Part shown: one piece after another, positions 51,676 to 60,218 of the stretch
How positions within the stretch are numbered: position 1 is the first letter of the stretch
Layout of the letters: every line of letters begins with the position of its first letter
DNA from: Flavobacterium sp. LC2016-12
GTDB lineage: Bacteria; Bacteroidota; Bacteroidia; Flavobacteriales; Flavobacteriaceae
Direction of reading: 5' to 3'
DNA length: 64,000 nt
Assembly: GCF_015351595.1 (NCBI RefSeq)
Contig: NZ_JADKPT010000010.1
Span: 62,001-126,000, forward strand
Program-made: the position numbers and the translations under genes
Notes under the pieces: generated by a model
What the model saw: the letters and a program-made list of their open reading frames with translations, nothing else
Database searches by the model: none
Told to the model about the DNA's origin: nothing

Positions 51676-52905
51676 TTAGTTGAATTTACTTTTTACGAAC
51701 CATTTATCGTTAAAAGAGAAACTTAAACTAAAGTTGAAGTAATTTTCCTGAATTAAACCTGCAGCTGTAGTTCCTCTTTTACCAAATTCAAGACCTAAGT
51801 TCACATTTGAAAAAGATCCTGTAATAGGGAATCCAGCTCCTAAAGTCATTCCAACATCATTAATAGACTCATTGTTAATCACTAAACCAATCTTTTCATA
51901 TTTTAAACCCGCTCTATAAGTAATTCTGCTGAAATAACTTGAAAACGAGGTGTAATTCGGAATATAATATCCACCAACTGCATATTTTGAATATTTTTCA
52001 TAGCGCACATCGTCACTAGAGTTGTAGTAGTTAGCATATCTACCATCGCCCTGAAAAGCTAACGTAGTACCAACTAACCATTTTCTTGCTTCTCCAACAC
52101 CAATACCAATTGTTAATTTGTTCGGTAATTTCAAATCAGTTTCCGTTTTTGGATACTCATAAGGATCCGGATCTCCGGAAACCGAAATAATTCTTTCATT
52201 ATTGGACTTTAAATTACTTGCGAAAGTATAGTTTAAACTCGTAAACAAACTCATTTTCTTATAAATCTTTCTTTGATACATTGTACCTAGATTAAAATTT
52301 ACACCAGACAATTCAGATTGATTTGTCTCACGTGTTGCACTTGCAACATCTGTAATACCCTCAACACTTGTAGTTGTTATTTGCCCAAAATTATATTGTG
52401 CATCTGCTCCAATATTCCAATTTGGCATTAATTTATACCCTAAACCAAAAAACACTTTATTTACACCACCTTTTCCTTCGAACTGATTGTTTGTTGCACC
52501 GGAAACATCTGTATTGTTATTAAAAATTTTATATCCAACAGAAGACAATGGTACCAAACCAAAAGCAGCTCCAAATTTACCCATAGGAATTCCCACTGCT
52601 AAATAATCAAAAGTAGCTCTTTGTGCTTTTGCAGATTCATTACTATTTTTCAATGTAGATGTTCCAAAACTTCCTCCAACTGTAAATGTAGTTTGTCCTA
52701 AACTAGCATAACTTGAAGGATTATCAATATTCAAGTGAATACTATCCTGTTCTACCGATACCCCACCCATAGATCTGTTTTCGAGTGTTCCTTTGAATCT
52801 TGCATCACCAATTCCGTAAAAAGAATAAGGAGAAGCTGTACCTTGCTGAGCAAATGAAACGAACGAGATAAGTAAACAAGCACTTATTATAATTTTTTTA
52901 ATCAT
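51676..52905 (-). CDS. Outer-membrane beta-barrel protein, FadL-like
   Basis: The 409-residue product has a signal peptide (ending SFAQQ, about residue 20) and a barrel of alternating strands ending in an aromatic residue pattern (FNFSLSFSFNDKWFVKSKFN). The start GTASPYSFYGIGDARFKGTLENRSMGGVSV, with NPSSYASLGQTTFTVGG, recalls the N-terminal plug of FadL-type hydrophobic-compound channels. It overlaps the end of coaX by 8 bases and precedes lptC by 52 bases. A role in lipid or LPS-related transport is possible but not shown. Confidence 0.78.
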   Translation of the reverse strand: MIKKIIISACLLISFVSFAQQGTASPYSFYGIGDARFKGTLENRSMGGVSVEQDSIHLNIDNPSSYASLGQTTFTVGGSFGTSTLKNSNESAKAQRATFDYLAVGIPMGKFGAAFGLVPLSSVGYKIFNNNTDVSGATNNQFEGKGGVNKVFFGLGYKLMPNWNIGADAQYNFGQITTTSVEGITDVASATRETNQSELSGVNFNLGTMYQRKIYKKMSLFTSLNYTFASNLKSNNERIISVSGDPDPYEYPKTETDLKLPNKLTIGIGVGEARKWLVGTTLAFQGDGRYANYYNSSDDVRYEKYSKYAVGGYYIPNYTSFSSYFSRITYRAGLKYEKIGLVINNESINDVGMTLGAGFPITGSFSNVNLGLEFGKRGTTAAGLIQENYFNFSLSFSFNDKWFVKSKFN

Positions 52906-53632
52906 TGTCGATTTTATATTGAAATGTTTGGTTCAAACTTTCCAGTAGGAAATTTGAATTGGCAAATATGGTATTTTTTAATCGTTTAGCCAAAAATTCT
53001 GCATCGCCACCCGTTAAAATTATTATAAAATTTGAAAAGTTCTCCCGATATTCATCGATAAAACCATCAATCTCATAGACGAACCCGTTGACAACTCCAG
53101 AATGAATCGCTTCTTTAGTAGAGTTTCCTATATAGGATTCAGGACTCTCTAAAGTCAGCAAAGGCAACTTGGCTGTGAAATTATGCAATGCTTCATAACG
53201 CAATCTCAAGCCTGGCGAAATCGCTCCACCCAGATAATTATCATTTTCGTCGATAAAATCATAGGTTATACAAGTTCCTGCATCAATAACCAATCTATTT
53301 TGTTTTGGGAATCGCAAAGTAGCTCCGGCTGCCAAAACCATTCGATCAATTCCTAATGTTTTTGGTGTGGCGTATTTATTTATAAAAGGAAAAACATCTT
53401 CATGTGTTAAAAAATGGATTTTTAGCTGATTTTCGAATGTCAAAAAAGATTGTTTTTCGACGTTTCCGACTGAAGCAACAACCAAATCGGAGCAATTTTG
53501 AAATTTTTCTAAAATTATTTTAATTTTTTTTTCGAGTTCATTTTTCTCAAAAACAAAATTTTCAAGAACAGTACTCCCCTCAAAGACAGCCGCTTTAATT
53601 CGAGTGTTTCCAACATCAACCGTTAAAACCAT
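52898..53632 (-). CDS. coaX: Type III pantothenate kinase
   Basis: CoaX phosphorylates pantothenate, the first step of coenzyme A synthesis. The ATG at 53632 gives 244 residues starting MVLTVDVGNTRIKAAVF, the phosphate-binding N-terminus of the acetate/sugar kinase fold. A longer in-frame version would run into the tRNA promoter and was rejected. Further landmarks are LGIDRMVLAAGA, RLVIDAGTCITYDF and GGAISPGLRLR. It heads the operon with the outer-membrane protein, lptC, the small membrane protein and CNNM. Its promoter must lie in the short gap divergent from tRNA-Phe. Confidence 0.96.
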   Translation of the reverse strand: MVLTVDVGNTRIKAAVFEGSTVLENFVFEKNELEKKIKIILEKFQNCSDLVVASVGNVEKQSFLTFENQLKIHFLTHEDVFPFINKYATPKTLGIDRMVLAAGATLRFPKQNRLVIDAGTCITYDFIDENDNYLGGAISPGLRLRYEALHNFTAKLPLLTLESPESYIGNSTKEAIHSGVVNGFVYEIDGFIDEYRENFSNFIIILTGGDAEFLAKRLKNTIFANSNFLLESLNQTFQYKIDND

Positions 53633-53684
53633 GTTTGTTTTTTTATCAATGCGAAGATACGAATTGATTTTTTTAAAAAAATGT

Positions 53685-53715
53685 TTTGGATAAACGAAAA
53701 ATGATTCTATCTTTG
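53685..53715 (+). promoter_or_regulatory. tRNA-Phe promoter
   Basis: TTTG at 53685-53688, a 19-base spacer and TATCTTTG at 53708-53715: an exact fit to the Bacteroidota housekeeping promoter, ending 21 bases before the tRNA. Confidence 0.8.
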
Positions 53716-53736
53716 CACCCGCAATGAGCACAACAC

Positions 53737-53809
53737 GGTACCTTAGCTCAGATGGTAGAGCAATGGACTGAAAATCCATGTGTCCCTGGTTCGATCCCTG
53801 GAGGTACCA
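53737..53809 (+). tRNA. tRNA-Phe (anticodon GAA)
   Basis: The 73 bases fold into a standard cloverleaf. The acceptor GGTACCT (53737-53743) pairs with AGGTACC (53802-53808), with discriminator A at 53809. The anticodon arm is ATGGA-CTGAAAA-TCCAT with GAA in the loop. The T loop carries GGTTCGATCC. The 3' CCA is not encoded and must be added by the CCA enzyme. Confidence 0.98.
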
Positions 53810-53814
53810 CGTTT

Positions 53815-53846
53815 AAAACCCGAATAGAAATATTCGGGTTTTTTGT
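53815..53846 (+). terminator. tRNA-Phe terminator
   Basis: Arms AAAACCCGAATA (53815-53826) and TATTCGGGTTTT (53831-53842) with a GAAA loop, followed by a T-run, directly behind the tRNA. Confidence 0.93.
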
Positions 53847-54308
53847 TTTTTTAATACTTTTGAGGAAAATTAAATTCCAATTTTTAAAATTGCCTCGGAT
53901 ATTCGCTGTCGCTCGAGTCCAAATTCCAATAAATTTTAACCGTAAGAAACTCCAAATTATAACCCTGCATTATATCATTTTCAATAGCCCAAAGTTTCAA
54001 ACTTGAAGATAGACATCTAATTTATACAAATTAGCCGTCACCAGTTGAAACCGTTGGCTATGTTTTACAACACCCTATTTCCATTTTTTTTTAAATTTGA
54101 CGCTCGTTCTTTACGAAGCTTGCGTAAATCTTAGCGCCCTTTGTTGCTAAAATCTCCCTCTTTGAAACTTAAATACTACTAAAAAACGCAATGTCAACAA
54201 TTAAGCGCTTTTTGTTAAAAAAGTATTAAGTATATAAATAAATATCTTATATATTCGTAAAACGATACTATACTATTTTATTCATTATTAAAAATACAGA
54301 TTGTTTTT
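53847..54308. other. Gene-free stretch between tRNA-Phe and the MFS transporter
   Basis: No coding sequence is supported in these 462 bases; a short frame across the tRNA is accidental. The stretch holds a weak imperfect inverted repeat (TAGCC at 54032-54036 with GGCTA at 54056-54060) and, at 54127-54153, a decayed copy of the dispersed repeat seen at 28811-28835. The transporter promoter should lie near its right end; no TAnnTTTG box was noted. Confidence 0.7.
54127..54153. repeat. Decayed copy of the CTTTGCG-type intergenic repeat
   Basis: AATCTTAGCGCC...TTTGTTGCTAAAAT aligns with AATCTTTGCGGC...TTTGTTGTTAAAT at 28811-28835, with four substitutions and one insertion, in another intergenic gap 25 kb away. 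Confidence 0.55.
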
Positions 54309-55805
54309 ATGAGCAAAACTTCTACTAAAGGCATTTGGAAAGTTATTTCGGCTTCTTCAATGGGAACTATGATTGAGTGGTATGATTTTTACATTTTTGG
54401 TAGTTTAGCTGTTGTTATTTCAACCAAATTCTTTCCCAGTGATAATCCTACAGCTGCATTTTTATCGACTTTAGCGACTTTTGCTGCCGGATTTGTAGTT
54501 CGACCTTTTGGTGCTTTGTTTTTTGGAAGACTTGGAGATATTATTGGACGAAAATATACATTTATGGCTACCTTATTATTAATGGGTGGTTCTACCTTTT
54601 TAATAGGCTGTATTCCAAGTTATGAAACTATAGGTTTTTTAGCTCCTTTATTAGTTTTAATTTTACGTTTACTCCAAGGACTTGCTCTTGGCGGCGAATA
54701 TGGCGGCGCAGCGACTTATGTTGCCGAACATGCCCCAGCTGGTGAAAAAGGATATTGGACTTCCTGGATTCAAACTACGGCAACAGTAGGGCTATTCATT
54801 TCATTGATGGTTATCTTAGTAACTAAAAATATACTTTCCGCAGAAGACTTTGATAACTGGGGATGGCGTGTCCCGTTTTGGGTTTCTATTGTAATGGTCG
54901 GTGTTTCTTATTTGATCCGAAAAAACATGGATGAATCTCCTGTATTTGCAAAAGCCAAAAAAGAAGGTACAACAAGCACGAATCCGCTTAAAGAAAGTTT
55001 CGGAAACCGATATAATCTAAAGTTTGTTTTATTGGCCCTTTTTGGTGCTACTATGGGACAAGGCGTTGTTTGGTATACGGGCCAATTCTACGCCATGAGT
55101 TTTATGAAAATGGTGATGAATGTAGACTCTTCACAAGTTGATGGACTTTTAGGAATTGCTCTTTTAATAGGAACTCCGTTTTTTATTGTTTTTGGATGGC
55201 TGAGTGACAAAGTTGGTCGAAAATATATTATGATGCTGGGAATGTTACTTGCCATTTTATCTTACAGATCTATTTACAAAGAAATGTACAACACCACGAA
55301 TGTAAGTTACAAAACCGAAATCGTTGAAAAAACAACTCAAAAAATTGAAACAACTAAAAATAATGACATAATAACAACAATTTCTAAAACCTTTACAGAC
55401 GGAACTTCGTATACAGAAAAGAAAACAGATTTTGCCAATAAAAAAGAATCTCAAAGCACTATGTCGATAAAAATAAATTCTGAAGATGAGTGGAAGTTAA
55501 TTTTCTGGGTTTTTATTCAGGTATTATTTGTAACAATGGTCTATGGCCCGATTGCTGCATTTTTAGTAGAAATGTTTCCAACAAAAATCAGATACACTTC
55601 GATGTCACTGCCCTACCATGTTGGAAATGGAATTTTTGGAGGTTTACTTCCTGCGATTTCAACCTACTTTGTAACACATGCGAAAGCGAATGGAAAACCT
55701 GAATTTTATCTTGATGGACTTTGGTATCCTATTATTATTGCATCAGTCTGCTTTGTAATTGGAATGGTTTACATTGACAACAAAAACAAAACGAATCACC
55801 TTTAA
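54309..55805 (+). CDS. MHS-family (ProP/KgtP-like) MFS transporter
   Basis: The 498-residue protein is a metabolite:proton symporter of the MHS subfamily. Landmarks are GTMIEWYDFYIFG (about residues 19-31), RPFGALFFGRLGDIIGRKYTF (65-85) and LRLLQGLALGGEYGGAATYVAEHAP (119-143). Between helices 8 and 9 a hydrophilic, Thr/Lys-rich insertion (about 321-393) precedes the conserved MVYGPIAAFLVEMFP. Insertions here occur in related transporters, but this one has an unusual composition. The substrate is unknown; organic acids or compatible solutes are typical. A small membrane-protein gene follows after 14 bases. Confidence 0.92.
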   Translation: MSKTSTKGIWKVISASSMGTMIEWYDFYIFGSLAVVISTKFFPSDNPTAAFLSTLATFAAGFVVRPFGALFFGRLGDIIGRKYTFMATLLLMGGSTFLIGCIPSYETIGFLAPLLVLILRLLQGLALGGEYGGAATYVAEHAPAGEKGYWTSWIQTTATVGLFISLMVILVTKNILSAEDFDNWGWRVPFWVSIVMVGVSYLIRKNMDESPVFAKAKKEGTTSTNPLKESFGNRYNLKFVLLALFGATMGQGVVWYTGQFYAMSFMKMVMNVDSSQVDGLLGIALLIGTPFFIVFGWLSDKVGRKYIMMLGMLLAILSYRSIYKEMYNTTNVSYKTEIVEKTTQKIETTKNNDIITTISKTFTDGTSYTEKKTDFANKKESQSTMSIKINSEDEWKLIFWVFIQVLFVTMVYGPIAAFLVEMFPTKIRYTSMSLPYHVGNGIFGGLLPAISTYFVTHAKANGKPEFYLDGLWYPIIIASVCFVIGMVYIDNKNKTNHL

Positions 55806-55819
55806 TACCTACATAGAAT

Positions 55820-56044
55820 ATGAATACAATTAAAAGAATTTTAGGTGTTTTGTGGGTTATACTCTCCATTGCCGCTGCTTATTTTTGTGTGTTTGAATTT
55901 GGCTTACCTAAGTTTTTATCAGACAAACAAGATGATTTAGTCTTTGGAATTATTATCCTATTTATCCTTACCCCATTAATCGTTTTAGGCTTGGGAACGT
56001 TTGGTTATTTTTCTATGATTGGAGAATATGATCAGAAAAAATAA
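55820..56044 (+). CDS. Small membrane protein paired with the MFS transporter
   Basis: The 74-residue product has two hydrophobic helices (about 8-26 and 43-65) with the loop GLPKFLSDKQDDL between them. It lies 14 bases downstream of the transporter and shares its terminator. I believe similar short proteins accompany such transporters in other flavobacteria, which suggests a small subunit or stabiliser, but I cannot name the family with certainty. Confidence 0.75.
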   Translation: MNTIKRILGVLWVILSIAAAYFCVFEFGLPKFLSDKQDDLVFGIIILFILTPLIVLGLGTFGYFSMIGEYDQKK

Positions 56045-56063
56045 ACCAAATCAACTTAAAATT

Positions 56064-56095
56064 GAAAGGGCTGTCAAAAAAATGACAGCCCTTTC
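56064..56095. terminator. Hairpin between converging transporter and amylase genes
   Basis: Perfect 13-bp stem GAAAGGGCTGTCA (56064-56076) with its complement (56083-56095) and an A-rich loop. It probably serves both the transporter pair and the amylase gene, although the T-run is weak on the plus side. Confidence 0.75.
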
Positions 56096-56152
56096 CCATT
56101 ACTAAACTAACCAAACATTCATCATTTTAAATAATGACTGTACTTTAAAATT

Positions 56153-59026
56153 TTATTTTTTAATAAACTTCATCACCTGAACTTTATTATTTTCATCAAT
56201 TGCTTTTACGACATATAAACCTGTTTTTAAATCGCTTACGCCATATTGAAAATCGGTATTACCATTTGGAGTAAAGCTTTTTACCAATTGACCAGATATT
56301 GCATACACCTGAACTTTTGCCGGAGCAATATTTAAGGTAAAATGATTTAAAACCGGATTTGGATATAAATTAACTGAGTTCTCTTTTTCAAATTCAGGAA
56401 TTGCCAGATTAGCTGTTTTGTTTCCATAAATTCTATATTCTCCAGGTGCCAAATTTATCGTAGCGTTAACATCAGTTACATTCATAGAAGTATTATCCAT
56501 TAAATTATACCATGTCCCAGTGTATTGAAAACCAGTGGCTACATTTTTCGCTGTCACATCAAAATTGGCTAAAATCAATACATCTTTTAATTGTGTTGCA
56601 GCAAGATTATTGTTTGTAATTTTTACATTTACCGTCAAAGTATTGGCATTTGCCATTGTAGCTGTACCTGAAAACACTGGCTCCGTTACTTTCAGGTTAA
56701 TCATTTTTGCCCAATCGTAATAAATTTTATTTCGATTCGTATTTCCTAACCAATTTTCTGCCCATTGTGGCTGTGGTTTCGTATCTAATTTACAATCGCC
56801 GGAAAGAGTTCCCGAAGCATCATTTACGCTTCCGTCTTTACAAGTAAAAATAGAATCATCCCAACCTAATTCACCAAAATGCCAAATCATTTTTGGCCCT
56901 GGAATCAACAATGAAACTGCTCCAATTGCCGACATTCTTGACAATGCTGTATTTAATGTTTTTACATTATAACTTCCTGACGAATTTCCGTATTGTACAT
57001 TTTTATACATCACACGTTCTTCGTCATGACTTTCTGCATAACCCATTAAACGGTTTGCTGTAAAACCACGGCTTGAACTCATCATTCTCGAAATATTATT
57101 CTCTGTAGAGTATCCCATTGACAATTGATTGTATTGATCTGTCATTTTTCCCCACATCATAATACCTTTACTCGGCGTTTCAGTGATTTTGTAGTTTGCC
57201 CACTCCTGTTCTTCAGCATCAGATCCTAAATGTTCGAAAATAGCATAATGTGTAGGATCAAGACCCCATGAATAATCAGCATATTTTTTCAAAATATCTA
57301 CCCTATCTTGTTGGTATCTGTTTGTACAAGCCTCATCTGCGGCTGTACAAGCCTGAGTAAAACCTTTAGTTAAATCCCAACGGAAACCATCAATTTTGTA
57401 TTCTTCAATCCATTGTTTAACCACACGCTCCACATAATACTGTGTTTTTAATGACTGGTGATTAAAATCCTCTCCAACACTATAACTATGTTTAGCTACG
57501 GTATTGAAATAAGGATTTTCGATTGTTGGCGAACCAAAACCATCTCCATCAGCATCATTCATCCACATTCTTACCATAGGATTTCTTCCAAAAGCATGAT
57601 TTAAAGCCACGTCAAGAATAACTGCAATTCCGTTTTGATGGCATAAATCAATTAGCTCTTTTAATTTATCTGAAGTTCCATAAAATTTATCTAAAGCCAT
57701 ATGAAATGAAGTATTATACCCCCAGCTCTCATTGCCTTCAAATTCCATAACCGGCATTAATTCGATTGCATTTACTTTAAGTGTTTTAAAATATTCTATT
57801 TTATCAATTAAACTTTGGTAATTTCTTGCTGCATCAAAATCACGTACTAAAACTTCATACACAACCAATTTATCTTTTTCTGGTTTTGTAAAATTCGTTA
57901 CCTGCCAATTGTATGCAGTTTGACCTGTTTTAAGAACTGTAACCTCAAAAGTTTGCCCTGTCGGATAAGCTGGCATATTTGGATATGAAGCCGCAGGAAT
58001 TCCTCCATCATCATAAGGCGACAAAACCAAGGTTGAATAAGGATCTGCGGTCTTTACCATTGAAGGGGAGTTTGCCAGCGGAGTTGCATCAACCACCCAA
58101 TATTGATAGGTATTGTTTACGCCAGAAACTAACCCTGTCAATTCCAGCCAAAACTTACCTGACACAGGATCTTTCTTCATTGCATAGGCCGATGAAGGCT
58201 GCCAATTGTTAAAACTTCCGGCAACATAAACAAAATCTTTTAGAGGTGCATCTAAAACTAAAGTTGCTTTTGTAGCATCAGTAGCATTGTAATTAATTCC
58301 ATCAACTAATCCCGAAGGCATAGCTTCAGAAACGGTATTTGGATTTACAACAACAGAAAACTTTTTAGAAATAGTAGTCGTTCCCTGAGTTGCCAACAAC
58401 TCATAACTTTGATTGCTAACAATATTAGTGTGGGAATAAGTATAACTTGATGCACTTGCTACCGTATTAATTACCGTTCCATTCGCTTTTAAAGAATAGC
58501 TTGCCGCCCCATTTGTGTTTGTTGCAGTAATATTAAAATTTGAACCTGACGATATAATGGTAGTACTATTTTCAACAGGAGCTGTTAAGGTTACCTGAAA
58601 AGAACCTACTTCGGCCAGAATATCTTGTGATTTTTTATCCCCTGCACCATTTTTTGCTTTAATCAAAAAACCTATTTTACCAATTCCGGTTACATTGTAA
58701 TATATTGTTGGCCTAATGATCTTAGTATAAGTATCGGATACGGAGTTATAAGTAAATTTACTTGCATCACTTGATGCCTCCCATGCTCCATTATTAGGTG
58801 TGCCTTTCTGTGTAGTATCATTGGTATCGAAAGCCCATGCCCACATATAAAGAGAATGATCTGTAACTCCCCAGGTACTTTCGTTAATACTGCTTCCGTT
58901 AATTGTAACGGTAACAGCGGTGTTTTCCTCAAAAGTAGCTGGACTTACAGAGTAAGTTACCGTTTGCTGTTGTGCAAATGATATTGCTGACAACAAAAGG
59001 AAAAATAATAGTAAAGTTTTTTTCAT
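56153..59026 (-). CDS. Secreted GH13 alpha-amylase with type IX sorting domain
   Basis: The 957-residue protein has a signal peptide (1-19), two N-terminal beta domains (about 22-150 and 150-230), a CBM48-like domain (about 240-345, VYVAGSFNNWQP), a GH13 barrel (about 385-780) and a C-terminal beta domain. GH13 residues are visible: LDVALNH (D472, H477), nucleophile D551 in GFRWD, acid E598 in IFEHL, and H667-D668 in ESHDEE. Residues 885-957, starting VNLYPNPVLNHF and ending MKFIKK, form a type A C-terminal signal for type IX secretion, in place of the lipoprotein anchor of Bacteroides SusG. It is the last gene of the Sus-like locus. Confidence 0.96.
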   Translation of the reverse strand: MKKTLLLFFLLLSAISFAQQQTVTYSVSPATFEENTAVTVTINGSSINESTWGVTDHSLYMWAWAFDTNDTTQKGTPNNGAWEASSDASKFTYNSVSDTYTKIIRPTIYYNVTGIGKIGFLIKAKNGAGDKKSQDILAEVGSFQVTLTAPVENSTTIISSGSNFNITATNTNGAASYSLKANGTVINTVASASSYTYSHTNIVSNQSYELLATQGTTTISKKFSVVVNPNTVSEAMPSGLVDGINYNATDATKATLVLDAPLKDFVYVAGSFNNWQPSSAYAMKKDPVSGKFWLELTGLVSGVNNTYQYWVVDATPLANSPSMVKTADPYSTLVLSPYDDGGIPAASYPNMPAYPTGQTFEVTVLKTGQTAYNWQVTNFTKPEKDKLVVYEVLVRDFDAARNYQSLIDKIEYFKTLKVNAIELMPVMEFEGNESWGYNTSFHMALDKFYGTSDKLKELIDLCHQNGIAVILDVALNHAFGRNPMVRMWMNDADGDGFGSPTIENPYFNTVAKHSYSVGEDFNHQSLKTQYYVERVVKQWIEEYKIDGFRWDLTKGFTQACTAADEACTNRYQQDRVDILKKYADYSWGLDPTHYAIFEHLGSDAEEQEWANYKITETPSKGIMMWGKMTDQYNQLSMGYSTENNISRMMSSSRGFTANRLMGYAESHDEERVMYKNVQYGNSSGSYNVKTLNTALSRMSAIGAVSLLIPGPKMIWHFGELGWDDSIFTCKDGSVNDASGTLSGDCKLDTKPQPQWAENWLGNTNRNKIYYDWAKMINLKVTEPVFSGTATMANANTLTVNVKITNNNLAATQLKDVLILANFDVTAKNVATGFQYTGTWYNLMDNTSMNVTDVNATINLAPGEYRIYGNKTANLAIPEFEKENSVNLYPNPVLNHFTLNIAPAKVQVYAISGQLVKSFTPNGNTDFQYGVSDLKTGLYVVKAIDENNKVQVMKFIKK

Positions 59027-59052
59027 AATGTGGTTATTTAGTTAGTTTGATT

Positions 59053-59083
59053 AAAAAAGGGCTACCTTGTCGATAGCCCTTTT
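59053..59083 (-). terminator. Intra-locus hairpin between susE/F-like and amylase genes
   Basis: Arms AAAAGGGCTA (59055-59064) and TAGCCCTTTT (59074-59083), with a T-run downstream on the minus strand. It lies between two genes of one locus, so it should lower amylase expression relative to the binding proteins unless a separate promoter is used. Confidence 0.75.
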
Positions 59084-59100
59084 AAATATTTCAAAAAATA

Positions 59101-60198
59101 TTACTCTTGATTTGGAATCATTAAATAACTTCCGTCTAAATCATTGAAATAAATTAGATATTTAGATTTAGCTACTGGTATATTATCACCAGTTCCGCCG
59201 CCTGAGAAAGCAGTATTACCACCCCATGAAACATCCCAGCTATCATTTGCTCTAAATTTAAGACCACCATCTTTCAAAGCAGTTACGCCAAGACTCCAAA
59301 TGTGTCCGTTGAAAGTAGATTTGATCATTGGTGTAGAAGAATCCCAGCCACCAGGAGTGCTGTCTCCAATAATACCCACTGTTGCATATAATGTTGCACC
59401 AGAAGCATCATAAGGAGTAAGTTTGTAAGTTAATTTCTCAACATCCATAACAAATGTATAGTATCCATCTGCAGTTATTTCAATACTTGCAGGATCCGGA
59501 TCAGATTCTGTTCCCCTGTACACTAAAGTTCCACCAGAACCACCATACATTGGAGCCCAGCTTCCTAAGTTTGAAATTGTTTTGAAATATCCTTTTTTAA
59601 AGAATCCAGTAAACTTATATTCGTTTGAATTTTTTGGATTTCTAAACAAGATTTGATTTCCTTTATTGTTATCCCATCCTGAAACAGTTGCATCTCCAAC
59701 TAAATACCATTCTGTAAAGTTATAATCAACTCTACCTGTATACGGCGTTACACTTATTGTAATTAATGTTTTTCCTTCCTGAGGAATAGCACCTGCAACA
59801 CTTGAAGTGATTTTTACATCAAATTGAGAAACAACATCTGTTGCTGCACCAAGATCAATTGCTGCCTGATTTAAATCTTTAGCAAGTATTGAAGCCTCAG
59901 TTACACCACTTGTTGTCGCTAGTGTTTTGGCAGATTTAAAATCTCCACCTTTTTTATCAATTAACAAAGTATATTTCACTACGACATCTGCTGAATATTC
60001 TGCAGGTGACCATGTAAATTTTGTAGCTACTTCTGATGGTTTATCAGCATCCAAAACAAATTGTGCTCCTGTTGCCGGTGCAGTAATTTCTGGCACTGAA
60101 ACAGCTGAAACTATTGGCCTGTCATCTACAGCATCAGCATTACATGACACCGCCAATACACCAATAAATGCGATTAAAATTTTATATATATTTTTCAT
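59101..60198 (-). CDS. SusE/SusF-family starch-binding surface lipoprotein
   Basis: The 365-residue product has a lipoprotein signal (LAVSC, Cys19), an N-terminal SusE domain (about 30-150, SVPEITAPATGAQFVLDADKPSEVATKFTW) and two repeated beta-sandwich modules (about 160-260 and 268-365). Each module carries a WYLVGDATVSGWDNNKG- or TVGIIGDSTPGGWDSSTP-type motif with aromatic residues suited to binding maltooligosaccharides. Its place between SusD and the amylase gene supports starch binding at the cell surface. Confidence 0.93.
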   Translation of the reverse strand: MKNIYKILIAFIGVLAVSCNADAVDDRPIVSAVSVPEITAPATGAQFVLDADKPSEVATKFTWSPAEYSADVVVKYTLLIDKKGGDFKSAKTLATTSGVTEASILAKDLNQAAIDLGAATDVVSQFDVKITSSVAGAIPQEGKTLITISVTPYTGRVDYNFTEWYLVGDATVSGWDNNKGNQILFRNPKNSNEYKFTGFFKKGYFKTISNLGSWAPMYGGSGGTLVYRGTESDPDPASIEITADGYYTFVMDVEKLTYKLTPYDASGATLYATVGIIGDSTPGGWDSSTPMIKSTFNGHIWSLGVTALKDGGLKFRANDSWDVSWGGNTAFSGGGTGDNIPVAKSKYLIYFNDLDGSYLMIPNQE

Positions 60199-60218
60199 TT
60201 TACTGTTTTATAAAGGTG

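Noticed and set aside
53752..54006. Open frame of 84 codons starting inside tRNA-Phe
   Set aside because: It begins in the middle of the tRNA and crosses the tRNA terminator; no family resemblance.
54032..54060. Attachment site or REP element near tRNA-Phe
   Set aside because: The inverted repeat is only 5 bp with poor inner pairing, and there is no duplicated tRNA end or integrase.
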